A program made the position numbers and the translations under genes. Positions 11,491 through 21,631 of a DNA stretch of 64,000 nt are shown in pieces (the stretch's first letter is position 1; each line of letters starts with the position of its first letter). Source of the DNA: Dolomedes plantarius (Eukaryota > Arthropoda > Arachnida > Araneae > Dolomedidae). The stretch spans positions 231,740,741-231,804,740 of the forward strand of contig OU015490.1 in NCBI GenBank assembly GCA_907164885.2. The letters run 5' to 3'. Under the pieces are notes generated by a model. It ran no database searches and was not told the origin of the DNA. It saw nothing but the letters and a program-made list of their open reading frames with translations.

Positions 11491-12875
11491 CCATGCAAGC
11501 ATTTTAACAAAAGCTCTCTTGAGCTAAGATCCCTGAACACTTTCTTTATAGCTATAAGCACTGGTTCTGGAAGAGAATGCTTATGTGAATATTTTTCACC
11601 CGTTTCAAGACTTCTGTTGTACCCGCACCAACTGTCAGCTCCCATAGGACACAAACCATGTTGAGGTTTTTTATCGGTGGACAGTTTATGAAAATATATA
11701 GCCCAAATGGATCTGGACATATCTTCAACAGATTTTCCTACGTTTCTCCGAATAGCCAAACCATAGTACTTTTGAAGTAAAAGAATTTCTGCATCTGTTA
11801 GTCTGCCACGTCCAGAAATTTTTTTCCCGTCTGAAAGTTTGGTGCATTTCATATTATTTCTGAGAGCTCTCAATCTCGCCCCCATTCTTTTTTGGACATG
11901 GCCTAAACACTCGAGTTTTTCCACAGAAATGCCTTCACCATATACTTTAGATTCCTGAATTCGTAGAAATCCTTTAGAATCTCCATCACCGAGATATTTT
12001 AAGTACCTAACATTTCGACTGTTTAGGGAACGCTGAAAAATTCTCAGAGCTCCTTCACTCTCCATGCCTGCACTGAAACCAGAATAGTTTATTTGACAAT
12101 TTTCACAATTATCATCTTTATTTCTGCACTTAAAACAGTATTTTGTAAGAACCTCAAAATCTATCACCTTTCCATTTTCAAGTGAAGTAACTGTGATTAC
12201 ACCATTCAGTGAAGTATGTCCTCTTTTCTGCCATGAACCATCTAGGGCCACTGATATGTCCCGACTGTTTTCAAAAGATGACACTGTCTCCTCAATACTT
12301 TTCTGCATTGAATTTAAAGATACCTTATGTAAAGCGTTGGATATCTGAGAACTGTACCTTTCAAATTTAGAAGGTGGTGGGGGCAAGTTCATCATTGCAC
12401 AAAATGTATGAGCTGCAGATTTGCCTTTCCCAATGCATCTCATACCGTACACTAAACGAACATTAATATCATATCCAACATCAGAAATAATAGAAGACAT
12501 TGTACTACTGCCACAACCACACACTTTACAAATTGCGGAAATGTTTACTGCAAGTCCTTTCCGACTGCTTTCGTTTTCAATCACATCAAAACAATTAGAA
12601 CTGTTGCAATGTTTACAATTTGAAACTGCATTCAAAAGTACACTAAGCATGTTCAAATCAATTATTATATTCTTACTTTCGCACTCACTGAAAAAGCCAC
12701 CACTATGATACTCTTCATCATCAGAAACTTGAGCACCTTGAATTTTTTGTTTGGATGCACTGATTTTAAGCTGATCTACAGGAACGTTATCAACGTGTTT
12801 TGTTTTTGAAAATTGATTAGGATGACACTTTCTTTTTCCAAATGCCTTAGATCTTGCCATTCTTGAATTATACAC
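11145..12875 (-). CDS. Mutator-like transposase domain protein (576 aa), intact
   Basis: An uninterrupted 576-codon frame. Cysteine pairs (NCKHCNSSNC near 86, ICKVCGCG near 115, YCFKC and NCENC near 247-260) suggest metal binding in the first half. The catalytic-looking core has VALDGSWQKRGH (Asp 212), KYLGDGDSKGF (Asp 297 or 299), LECLGHVQKRMGARLRALR near 321-340, and CLHGQTQNPNESFNN (Glu 469), the order expected of an RNase-H-fold DDE enzyme. The C-terminus is basic (RTLKRQKKRQRD). This layout matches the arthropod 'Mutator-like transposase domain' family as I remember it. TTAA at the unit ends would also fit Kolobok-type elements, so the superfamily is uncertain. A second Met (MARSK) six codons in could be the start. 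It is the only intact DNA-transposon gene in the window and might still act in trans. Confidence 0.85.
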   Translation of the reverse strand: MYNSRMARSKAFGKRKCHPNQFSKTKHVDNVPVDQLKISASKQKIQGAQVSDDEEYHSGGFFSECESKNIIIDLNMLSVLLNAVSNCKHCNSSNCFDVIENESSRKGLAVNISAICKVCGCGSSTMSSIISDVGYDINVRLVYGMRCIGKGKSAAHTFCAMMNLPPPPSKFERYSSQISNALHKVSLNSMQKSIEETVSSFENSRDISVALDGSWQKRGHTSLNGVITVTSLENGKVIDFEVLTKYCFKCRNKDDNCENCQINYSGFSAGMESEGALRIFQRSLNSRNVRYLKYLGDGDSKGFLRIQESKVYGEGISVEKLECLGHVQKRMGARLRALRNNMKCTKLSDGKKISGRGRLTDAEILLLQKYYGLAIRRNVGKSVEDMSRSIWAIYFHKLSTDKKPQHGLCPMGADSWCGYNRSLETGEKYSHKHSLPEPVLIAIKKVFRDLSSRELLLKCLHGQTQNPNESFNNCVWERVPKNTFVSKETLQTGVMDAIICFNDGVFGRTKVLKALKINPGSNTCSALRKIDRIRICESEIIIHKVSKEARTLKRQKKRQRDAVEVSTQDQYSAGNF

Positions 12876-13596
12876 AAGATACAGAGATAAAAAGCAATCG
12901 CAATCTAAACAAACTGTATCAAAATCAGATAAAACAACAATCGCCGAATCTAAAAAGCACGAGATTTACGAGTAGTAAAAAAATCACACAGCTTGTAATA
13001 TAAATAAGGTAGAGTTGAGTAGTTGCCTGCTTACATGGAGCTTAGAAATAAAAGAAAACAGGGAGTAAAATTGCAAAATAAAAAAGTGAAAACTTGATGT
13101 TTTTATGACGTTTCGACTCCCTTAGTCCCTTTAAAAGGGGCGTGGCTCTGTTTGTTTACATTTTGATACCTTAATTAACTAGTGTTAAATGCTTCAAACG
13201 TCTATGTGTTATACATGTTTAGAATCAGAAAAAGACACTCTTTCTTAAAAAATTAAAATTGAAAAATCGATTTTTTGAAGGTACAGAACGTCTCAGTTCC
13301 CTTAACTCGTTAAACTTGTCCTTTGCAAGTACGATGGGGAAATTTTTGGGTGGATTTGAATTTTTAGGAATTTTATAGAATTTTTTTTCTTACGTACTGT
13401 AAAAATTGTGAAAAAAAGCTGATTTTTAGAAATTTTTCTACGCTAAAATATTCATATTTGAAAAAAAAAAGTCAAAAAATCAATCATGCCTTCTATAATA
13501 TACGGTAATTTTTTCAAACTGACAGATATCACACTTTATTTTAAAAAAAAATATTAAACATGGTGTTCCAAAAAAGGAACATTGGCATGTAAAAGG

Positions 13597-13933
13597 TTAA
13601 TTTATTAAACGCTGATCACGTGATTCCTTTTTCTGTTACTTTAAATAAATTTATCTTCACATAACAACGAAATAGGCAAAAAAATACATTTTTTTCTTGC
13701 TAATGCGGCAGACGATTGGACATTATTTAAAAAAATATTAAAATAATGTAAAAGATATGTTCCTCAAACTGTACTACATTAACTGTACTATATTCTTTAG
13801 TATGTCCTATGAGATTTAATTTGAATACTTTCTTCTACATTATTTTGTCTATAAAAATATCCCTTACGATTTTTTTATTAATATATTTTTTTTTGTTTTT
13901 TTTACATCAATCGTATACATTGATCGTCCTATT

Positions 13934-13986
<53 letters not shown>

Positions 13987-14028
13987 CATTAATTGCATAC
14001 ACTGACATTGTATTTAATTTGAATGTAC
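13597..14028 (+). mobile_element. Non-autonomous Helitron, family 1 (copy 2, right part)
   Basis: This resumes the Helitron after the inserted unit, beginning TTAATTTATTAAACGCTGATC and running to 'gaatgtac' near 14028, where the final hairpin and CTAG are missing. It includes an expanded (TA)n tract at about 13936-13982. Confidence 0.8.
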
Positions 14029-14400
14029 CGTTCGTTTAGGAACACCTGGTTTATGGAATACTAAAAGTTTAAAATAGTGGCGCCATCTATTTATAATAAA
14101 CCTACCAAAATCCATTAAAAAATTAAACACAGTATAAATAACATAAAAGCAGTAAAAAAAAGCATACGAAATGTTATACACATTAATAATATGAAAACCA
14201 ATTAAAATTTATAAATGTATAATAAACTCCTCAGATTTCAGCTATATTCGGTCTTTCATCATAAAAAAGCTGAAAAATTTTTTAAAAAAATAATAAAATA
14301 AAATAAAAATAATAAAATAAAATAAAGATAATAATTAAAAAAATAATAAAATAAAAGCTGAAATAAAAAAGCCTTCATAAAAAAGCTGAAAATACAGGTT
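14029..14400. mobile_element. Helitron-like family 2 fragment
   Basis: The blocks 'acacagtataaataacat', 'gaaatgttatacacat' and 'ataataaactcctcag' match the body of the element at 7125-8067. No terminus is preserved, and simple AAATAAAA repeats fill the right part. Confidence 0.45.
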
Positions 14401-14407
14401 TAGCAAA

Positions 14408-14485
14408 ATTTGCACGATCCCATACTCGAACCCGAGACTTACGGGATACCAAATGAACCGCTTTAACTACTACGCCACGATTATG
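14408..14485 (-). repeat. tRNA-like sequence, probably a SINE relic
   Basis: The reverse complement is tRNA-sized (about 75 nt), with an acceptor-like pairing at its two ends, an A-box-like TGGCGTAGTAGTTAAAGCG and a B-box-like GGTTCGAGTAT. The T stem does not pair and no clean anticodon arm forms. A decayed SINE head or tRNA pseudogene is likelier than a working tRNA. Confidence 0.4.
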
Positions 14486-15108
14486 CAGAACACTGTTGAG
14501 TAAAGTAAAAAATATACGCAATAAGTTTTTTGGAAAGTTGCTATGGGTTGGTGAATATACATACATTTATGGAGTAAGAGGAATTTTAAGTGAGAAATAA
14601 GTTAGCAGGATAGAAGCTTAGTCTTTAACTCTTCAATAGACACAGAGACATAAGCTAGGAGGATTGCAGTAGCGATTAAAAAAGATCGTGACACTTAGCT
14701 TGGTTGATTCGAATTTTCCACCGCGTGTGAGAGTGTCAATATGCCGTTGGATCCGATTTATTTTAGAGTATAAAATCTGACTTGAAAGATTATTATTTTC
14801 ATTTATTATTCTGGTTTAATATATAACTTGAAACTTTTTGATTTTATTTATTTTTATCTTTTCGCTCGCTGTTTGCTAACCCTAACGTGGACGCCATATT
14901 CAGAGCGGTGATTCCACAAAATGTAACAGCTTACAAATTGTTGGTTTTTTATTAATTAAAAATCAACGGTAATTAATTTCGATTTTTGAAGTTCTTCAGA
15001 CCCTCGGCTGTTTTTAAAGACGCCTGTATGTAAAATTTCACGATCGTTGCTCCTAAACTGTGGATTTCTATACAATTACAGAGATACAAACATTCATTTT
15101 TATATATT

Positions 15109-15112
<4 letters not shown>
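14486..15112. other. Intergenic, nothing recognised
   Basis: AT-rich sequence with no convincing frame or terminal repeat. A (TA)n run follows at 15113-15150. Confidence 0.4.
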
Positions 15113-15151
<39 letters not shown>

Positions 15152-15156
<5 letters not shown>

Positions 15157-15525
15157 ATTCCCCTCTTGTGGCAACACGTATGTTTTAGAGTCAGAAGACA
15201 CGCGCCGCGCCACGAGTTACGGATAACGTGCCGCTTGAGCAAACGGGTTACAACTCAACCGTTTTCATTGGGGCACACGTTATTTCATTTTTGCTGGATT
15301 AAAAATGGAACGCGATGTTTTCTTTGTTTATGTAATGAAGATTGTAGGCCTTTTTTGTGGCTCTCGCTAGATGAGATTTAATGTCGTGTCAGACGGACAC
15401 TGCCACTCTGTTTTTTTATGGTAAAAATCTGCTGTGTTTGATTAAACGTTAGTTGAGAATACGCATTATCACATTTGGACTTGAAACATTTTAAATATTT
15501 CTACCGTGGGGATTATTGTCCCACA
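15152..15525 (+). repeat. 5' LTR of retroelement A
   Basis: The first roughly 220 bp, from GAGAATTCCCCTCTTGTGG, recur at 23788-24014 in the same orientation. The block ends ...GTCCCACA, followed by ATTA and TGGTGTCAGAAG, which looks like a tRNA primer-binding site. The extreme left end is cut by a TA microsatellite. It would hold the promoter and poly(A) signals of the element. Confidence 0.75.
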
Positions 15526-15689
15526 ATTATGGTGTCAGAAGATTTACGGACCGTATGGATTAGTTTTGAGATATGAACTAGTGGCGTAGGAATTTTCTGT
15601 CTTAGAGGAAGATCAGCATTTCTGTGAGTACAAAACATTTCGCTTTCGTTTTCATTTCTGAATAATTATATGCATTGGATTTTTGTATG

Positions 15690-16460
15690 GAGCACGTAAA
15701 ACTGATTTGTCAACTTTAATTGACGAGTTAGGACTAGAAGCAGCAAAAGGTACTAAAGTCGCTATTTTAATTAGTATCATAACCAGTTCAGAAACTTATG
15801 ATGAGGACTTTAGTAAAAGTAGATGAGATGTTATTATTGCAGAGAGGCTAGAACAGAAAGAGTAAGCAGACCGTGAGAGGTTAGAAGAGAAAGAGATAGC
15901 AGAACGTGAGAGGCAAGAACAGAAAGCAGACCATGAGAAGGTAGAACGGAAAGAGGTATCAGACCGGCAGTTTGAATGAAGGAAACTCGAATTGGAGGAA
16001 ATATTTAAATAATTGGCGATGTTCCGGTTCCGTCACCTGTTTTTAAAAAAACATAATTTGTTGAAATTAATGACACATTATGATATGTCCGGCGATATAG
16101 GTGTTTATTTGAAATTATTTGAAAGGCAGATCAGTCGAAATGAAATTCCTAAAGAAGATTGGGTCACGTATTTACTCCAATTGCTGCCGTTAGAGATTAT
16201 AAGCATTGTCGTAGAGAACCAGATCCGTCTGCTAATGAGTATGATCATGTTAAGAAGTTCCTTTTGAAACACTTTAGGCTGACCTCAGAACAGTTTAGAC
16301 AAAAATTTGTTCAACACAAGAAGGAATCGGTCGCCTCTTGGCGCGATTTCGCTTTTTATCTGAAAACTTATTTTGTTGAGTGGATTACTGGTTTAGAAGT
16401 CAAAACATTTGAAGATTTGAAGGAACTTTTGGTTGTAGACCAATTAAAACGGAAAATGTC
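15690..16460 (+). pseudogene. gag of retroelement A, N-terminal part, decayed
   Basis: The translated fragments resemble the SCAN-like gag of spider LTR elements. The start is GARKTDLSTLIDELG, then a charged coiled-coil-like stretch rich in E, R, K and Q (AERLEQKE, RERLEEKEIAERERQEQ). The core follows: GDIGVYLKLFERQISRNEIP, KEDWVTYLLQLLPL, then after a frame change NEYDHVKKFLLKHFRLTSEQ and FRQKFVQHKKESVASWRDF. Several stops and at least one frameshift occur. The frame runs straight into the LTR of element B at 16461 and continues after it at 22065. Confidence 0.8.
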
Positions 16461-16893
16461 TGTAAGGTATACACAAGATTCGATTCACAAGAATCGAACT
16501 TTTGAGTGAATTAAAGAAGCTGCTTTAGATATGCTAATTTCGGCATACGCGCTTAGTATAAATACCACGCAGCGTCATTAATGAAGAGGGGAGGTTGTTA
16601 AGGTTGAAAAGGTGTTATCCTGTGCTAGTGCTTAGCGGGCCAGAAGTTTACATGGCAGTACTGCTGGTTTGACTTACTGTTCGTGAGTATAAAAATATAT
16701 TGTTCTTGAAAGCTGTGTTTATACATTCCGTACAAGTAGCACGCATGCTTATTGCTGTAAAGCCAATTATATGTGCAACGAATTCAATAAACATTGTTTC
16801 ATGTATAAACTGTGTGTGGTTCAAATTCAAATAGAGAGCCACTTCAAATTATATACACCCAGATCTGGGTAGAAGTGAGCATAGAGTCTCTAT
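16461..16893 (+). repeat. 5' LTR of element B
   Basis: It begins TGTAAGGTATACACAAG and ends CTCTAT, just before the primer-binding site. A possible TATA-like 'agtataaatacc' near 16556 and an AATAAA at about 16788 fit the usual LTR signals. Confidence 0.92.
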
Positions 16894-17028
16894 ACTGGCG
16901 CCCGAAAATATATATACCCTGGTAGTTAGCGTTAAATTTGTAACGAACAACATAATTGAAATTAAAAACTGTGTACTGTGTACGTATATTGATAAAATTG
17001 TTGCAAGTACTTATATACTATTTAAAAA

Positions 17029-17499
17029 ATGAGTGTTGTAGAACAAAATCCTGCTGGAAATTTTCCTCGGGTAATTATGGTTCAGCAAATTGCGCCATTC
17101 GAAGCCACCTTCAATGGCGGCCCCTCAAGTCAATTCCTAAAGAAAATTGAGCATTACTTTCAGCAACAATGCACCCCAGAGGGGGATAAACTTAAAATTG
17201 CTCTAGCCGCTTTAAGAGGTAGTGCATATCAGTGGTACACGTGTATGAAAAGCAGTAATCTGATTTTTGACTATTCGTCATTCAAGCAACAGTTTCTTAG
17301 CGTTTTTCCAAAGACCTTTAATCAAAGTGAAATTGAAGCGGAAATTTATTCGCTAAGGCAACGTGAAGGTCAGTCTGCATTAGATTTTGCTACGGAAAAG
17401 ATTTCCAAGTGTGAGGAATATTTAGAAGGGGTAACGGAAGCGGTAATCTTAAAAATAGTAAAGCCCAACGTTATAGTAACATTAGTGCGCTTACATTAA
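17029..17499 (+). CDS. Gag of element B, C-terminally truncated
   Basis: 156 residues matching the retrotransposon gag capsid region: APFEATFNGGPSSQFLKKIE, ALRGSAYQWYTCMKS, FKQQFLSVFPKTFNQSEIE, LRQREGQSALDFATEKISK. The usual C-terminal half with a CCHC zinc knuckle is missing. The sequence jumps at about 17455 to the region just before the protease in another frame, suggesting an internal deletion of several hundred bases. Gag packages the RNA and builds the particle, so this copy probably depends on another copy for full Gag. It stops 5 bp before the pol ATG. Confidence 0.8.
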   Translation: MSVVEQNPAGNFPRVIMVQQIAPFEATFNGGPSSQFLKKIEHYFQQQCTPEGDKLKIALAALRGSAYQWYTCMKSSNLIFDYSSFKQQFLSVFPKTFNQSEIEAEIYSLRQREGQSALDFATEKISKCEEYLEGVTEAVILKIVKPNVIVTLVRLH

Positions 17500-17504
17500 A
17501 AAAT

Positions 17505-20500
17505 GTGCAACTACCTTATGTGCACTTGCAAATTGATTCAATTCCCATAACAACTTTACTTGATACCGGCAGCGAAAGGTCGTACATGTCAGAAAAGTAC
17601 TTCAAATCGCATTACGACATGAAGCGCTTAAACACACATAATAAATTACGAACACTTTCAGCTCAAGGGGAAGAATGTCAAATATTAGGCTCATTATTGA
17701 CACACATTAGTATACAATCCCAAATAAACGACCTTGTTTTTCATGTAATGCGAAATATGCAACTGGAGGTTATCCTAGGGATTGATTTTTGCTACTCGTG
17801 TAATGTAGCACTAAATTTCAAGCAGAATTCTATCTCGGTGCAGATGCACCAACAGTCCAAAGAAGCTGTGCTGCCCGTTCCGGTTGACTTGTCGAAAACG
17901 GACTTAAAAGAAAACGAAAAAGTTCGTTTACAGACTACTTTAAACAAATTTGCCGAGGTATTTTCAGACAAGCCAGGTATTACTCACGTTACAACTCACA
18001 AAATTGATACGGGAGACAGTCCCCCAATTCGTGCCCGCCCATATAGGTACGATACAAACAAGCAGAATGTTATAGACATTCTTATTGATAAAATGCTTCG
18101 CCAAAATATTATTTCGCCGGTCGATAGTCCGTGGGCAAGTCCGGTTATGTTATGTCGAAAAAAAGGCAACTTGCCTATTACTGATCCCGAAGCCTGGAGA
18201 TTTGCAGTTGATTACAGGGGGCTGAATAAAGTAACAAAATTCTCTACATATCCTATGCCAATAATTGAGGATATTCTTCATAGTTTAAAGTCATTTAAAT
18301 ACATGACTACTTTAGATTTAACATCCGGGTTTTTCCAAGTACCTATGGCGGCTGAAGACGTTAAAAAAACGGTGTTTATAACAAAAAAAGGCACTTTTAC
18401 GTTTCGTCGCATGCCCTTTGGACTCGATGGGGCACCTGGCACATTCCAAAAACTTATGGATATAGTACTAAGGCCTGTTTTAGGAAAGAACGTTGCCGTA
18501 TACCTCGACGACATAATTATTAAGGGGGAAACTTTAACCGAGCACTTAGCTCTTTTACAGGAAGTGCTCTCTCTGATAAAACAGGCTGGCTTAACAATAA
18601 ATACAAAAAAGTGTCAGTTCGTCCGCAAAGAACTACCGTATTTAGGATTCAAAATTACGCGTCAGGGCGTTCAAACGGATTCATCTAAAATCGACGCTGT
18701 AAAAGCGTTTAAAATCCCACAAATGGGAAAACAACTTTCGTCGTTTCTTGGTCTTTGCTCATATTACCGCACATTTATACCTGCATTCTCGGAAGTCGCC
18801 GAACCGCTTTACAAATTGCGAAAGAAACGCACTAAATTTACGTGGAGTTCTGAAGCCCAGAACGCCTTCCAAACATTAAAGCAGAAATTGATCCAAGCTC
18901 CGGTACTACGCCATCCAGATCACAAGCTACAATTCGTAGTGCAAACGGATGCTTCTAATGTCGGAATCGGCGCTATACTAATGCAGGAAAACCAACCTAT
19001 CGCTTTCACATCGCGAACTTTAAATTCCGCAGAACGAAACTATACAACCACTGAAAGGGAATGTTTGGCTATTGTCGTAGCACTCAAAAAATTTCGCTGT
19101 TATTTCTCAGAACTGCCGGTTCGGGTTATAACTGACCATGCTGCTTTAACCCGATTATACTCGGGCAAAAATTTTACGCCTCGTGTCATTCGCTGGGCAT
19201 TAAAGATCCAGGAATACAACTTAATCATTGATCATCGTCCGGGGAAAGGAAATCTGGTAGCGGATGCTTTAAGCAGAGACCCAGAGGGGGAGTCGATAAC
19301 TCAATGTGAAATACTCACTTCTATTGTGCTAGATAATAAAACGCAGTTAAAAGAAGAACTTCGTAAAGACCTGGAATTCGGAGATATAGTTAAATACCTA
19401 GAAAACCCCGAACAATTTTCCGGAGTTAATCTGCATGCTATACAGGGTAGAGCACAGAACTATGAACTAGTCGATGATCTCCTTTTTTACAAATCATCCA
19501 CAAATCGGAATGGTGAAATTCGTCCCGTCATTCCATGTTCAATGAGAACACACATTCTACATACTCTTCACGATTTACCTACAGCCGGCCATATGGGTAT
19601 TCGAAAAATTTTTTCTCGACTTAATGAGGTGGTTTACTGGCCCCAAATGAGGAAGTGGGTCACCCAGTACGTTCAAAGCTGCGACACTTGTCAGCGTACT
19701 AACTACACAAATTACCGCCCCGCGGGTTTTTTACAAAGTATCGTGGCCACGTTCCCTAATGAAATAGTAGGGATAGATTTATTAGGCCCATATCCCCGTA
19801 GTGCAAGTGGAAAATACAGGTTCTTACTCGTAATAGTCGACCATTTTTCAAAATGGACCGAAATTATACCCCTGCGTAGAGCCTCAGCCAAAGCAGTTGC
19901 TGATGCATTTACACATAATTATGTTTTGCGATATGGTGCCCCTGTAAAAATTATTAGCGATAACGGTGTTCAGTTTGTCAGCGAAGTTTTCACCGACCTG
20001 CGTCGCAAGCTTCAAATAAAACATGCAAAAATGGTCACTTATAGACCACAGTCGAATATTGCGGAGCGGGTAAATCGCAATGTAGTTAAAATGATTCGCG
20101 CATTTATACAAAACAATCATAAAACATGGGATCAACATATACAGCAGTTTGCGTTTGCATTACGTTCGGCCGTCCACGACTTGACAGCCAAAACACCTGC
20201 CGAAGTTTTTCTAGGCAGAAAGATTATCACCCCTTTAGACAGTCTATTCTTCGTACCGGGGCAAGCGCCTCAATTTCTACTAGCTGATATCCAGGAGATG
20301 CTTCGCGAGGTCAAGCAAGTTAATGACCAGATGCGGAAGCAACAGAAGATATACTACGATAAAAATCGTAGGGAGGAGAAATTTGAAGTTGGGCAATGGG
20401 TTTTAAAAGCCACCCACTCACTATCTAACGCCAGTAAAGGCATAGTCGGGAAAGTTTGCCCGAAATTTCAAGGTCCGTACCAAATAAAAAAGGTAGCAGG

Positions 20501-21089
20501 CCCAGTGGTTACCTTACAAGAAGGCCAACAGCAAGTTCCCGCAAATATAGACCAGATTAAGAGTTATATAAACCGTGCAGACTATACCCTGTTTTCAAAT
20601 CAAGTGCAACAAGGTTCACAAGGTTCACAAGATGCTGGACCCTCGGGGGTCACCAACGAAGACCGTCCTCCCCCTACTCACGATTCCGGTGATAACCTGC
20701 ATGAGGGAAGCAGCTCCACTCCTGCACAGGAACCCCGGTCAGGAGTTAAAAGAAAGACTCCCATGACTTCTCCATCGTCGGCGCCTGACTCTCAGCCGTT
20801 CGAACATCCACGAAAGCGGGGGAAGCAGACGCAAAGGAAACGAAAGATCTCTGCCGCCCAACAAGATCCTCCTCCCAAGAGACCTCCTGTCCATCGTCAA
20901 GCCGGAACAGCGCCTCAGGACCAACGACCTGCTGCACGAAGGATGCCCACACGGTCAACGAACCCCTTTACTAGGACTGCGACCGTCAAGAGAGGTTCCA
21001 CGGATTGGACAGACTGGTGCAAGGAAGTTGCTGCATTCATGAGGAACAAGTCTTGTATCAACTTTCTTATTCTAACTCCCACCCTTTAA
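17505..21089 (+). CDS. Pol polyprotein of element B (protease, RT, RNase H, integrase), intact
   Basis: A single 1194-codon frame. The aspartic protease motif LLDTGSERSY is at residues 18-27. Reverse transcriptase has RFAVDYRGLNK, LDLTSGFFQVPM and the catalytic YLDD at 333-336. RNase H has QTDAS near 480, ERECLAIVVALKKFRCYF and DALSRDP. Integrase has an HHCC-type zinc region (HDLPTAGHMG ... CDTCQRT), then Asp near 758 (GIDLLGPY), Asp near 819 (SDNGVQF) and Glu near 854 (NIAERVNR), with about 35 residues between the last two. A Pro/Ser/Lys-rich tail follows. The order RT-RNase H-integrase is typical of Ty3/Gypsy. The open start may be a deletion product, since in relatives the protease is fused to or frameshifted from gag. 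Confidence 0.95.
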   Translation: MQLPYVHLQIDSIPITTLLDTGSERSYMSEKYFKSHYDMKRLNTHNKLRTLSAQGEECQILGSLLTHISIQSQINDLVFHVMRNMQLEVILGIDFCYSCNVALNFKQNSISVQMHQQSKEAVLPVPVDLSKTDLKENEKVRLQTTLNKFAEVFSDKPGITHVTTHKIDTGDSPPIRARPYRYDTNKQNVIDILIDKMLRQNIISPVDSPWASPVMLCRKKGNLPITDPEAWRFAVDYRGLNKVTKFSTYPMPIIEDILHSLKSFKYMTTLDLTSGFFQVPMAAEDVKKTVFITKKGTFTFRRMPFGLDGAPGTFQKLMDIVLRPVLGKNVAVYLDDIIIKGETLTEHLALLQEVLSLIKQAGLTINTKKCQFVRKELPYLGFKITRQGVQTDSSKIDAVKAFKIPQMGKQLSSFLGLCSYYRTFIPAFSEVAEPLYKLRKKRTKFTWSSEAQNAFQTLKQKLIQAPVLRHPDHKLQFVVQTDASNVGIGAILMQENQPIAFTSRTLNSAERNYTTTERECLAIVVALKKFRCYFSELPVRVITDHAALTRLYSGKNFTPRVIRWALKIQEYNLIIDHRPGKGNLVADALSRDPEGESITQCEILTSIVLDNKTQLKEELRKDLEFGDIVKYLENPEQFSGVNLHAIQGRAQNYELVDDLLFYKSSTNRNGEIRPVIPCSMRTHILHTLHDLPTAGHMGIRKIFSRLNEVVYWPQMRKWVTQYVQSCDTCQRTNYTNYRPAGFLQSIVATFPNEIVGIDLLGPYPRSASGKYRFLLVIVDHFSKWTEIIPLRRASAKAVADAFTHNYVLRYGAPVKIISDNGVQFVSEVFTDLRRKLQIKHAKMVTYRPQSNIAERVNRNVVKMIRAFIQNNHKTWDQHIQQFAFALRSAVHDLTAKTPAEVFLGRKIITPLDSLFFVPGQAPQFLLADIQEMLREVKQVNDQMRKQQKIYYDKNRREEKFEVGQWVLKATHSLSNASKGIVGKVCPKFQGPYQIKKVAGPVVTLQEGQQQVPANIDQIKSYINRADYTLFSNQVQQGSQGSQDAGPSGVTNEDRPPPTHDSGDNLHEGSSSTPAQEPRSGVKRKTPMTSPSSAPDSQPFEHPRKRGKQTQRKRKISAAQQDPPPKRPPVHRQAGTAPQDQRPAARRMPTRSTNPFTRTATVKRGSTDWTDWCKEVAAFMRNKSCINFLILTPTL

Positions 21090-21631
21090 TAAAACCGAAC
21101 CAAATTGGTTTGAAATTCCAAAGTGTATATACTGTGTAAACATTTTGAGGGGAAGGGGTGAGCCACTGAAAAAAAAATACGGCATACTGTTGTTTTATAA
21201 ATTTTTGAAGGGGACATGTAGTGACTTGGAAAAAAATACATACTGCACAATATACCAATTAACCACTAATGTACTAACTTCACAAATCATGACACATGTG
21301 CATTATAAATTGGGGGAGAGCAGATACAAAGAGTCAAGAAATGTCATGCTGTGCAATTGTGTTGACAATTTTAACTAAAATAAGTTTTTTAGGGCGCAGT
21401 TGGCCAGCCCAGTCTCCGCAACTCTGCAAATCCACTGTTTGATGGTGTCACCTGGACCCTTCGGGGTTAGTTTTGTAAAATGGTAGTGGCGTTTTTCCCC
21501 CACACAACGTGTGGAAGGTTTTTTGGCTTTGCCACCCATTATGTAAAAAGTCAGACCAGCACGCGTTTTCAATTAGTTAATTGAAGCCGTTCAGACCTCA
21601 GTTACCTAAATTTTTTTTCGAGGGAGGCCAG
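21090..21631 (+). other. 3' untranslated region of element B
   Basis: Non-coding sequence between pol and the 3' LTR, ending in a T run and the purine-rich GAGGGAGGCCAG that probably primes plus-strand synthesis. No env-like frame is visible. Confidence 0.7.

Larger units (their letters stand above)
8451..13596. mobile_element. TTAA-flanked composite unit with two transposase genes
   Basis: The outer ends are CCTTTTACATGCCA and its exact inverted complement, each abutting TTAA (8447-8450 and 13597-13600). The uninterrupted Helitron copies contain a single TTAA at this point, so the 5.15 kb arrived with TTAA duplication. Inside lie a decayed piggyBac transposase next to the left end and an intact Mutator-like transposase toward the right end. 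An internal terminus-like block at about 9493-9535 has the same TACATGCCAATGTTCC start and TGTTCC/GGAACA hairpin as the right end. Paired subterminal blocks at about 9585-9608 and 13288-13310 (AAGGGAACTG.GACGTTCT and its complement) also mark the ends of the second element. It is therefore either one element nested in another or a unit using one end from each. Confidence 0.8.

Noticed and set aside
14408..14485. Functional tRNA gene
   Set aside because: The size and acceptor pairing are suggestive, but the T stem does not pair and the anticodon arm is poor. Treated as a SINE or tRNA relic.
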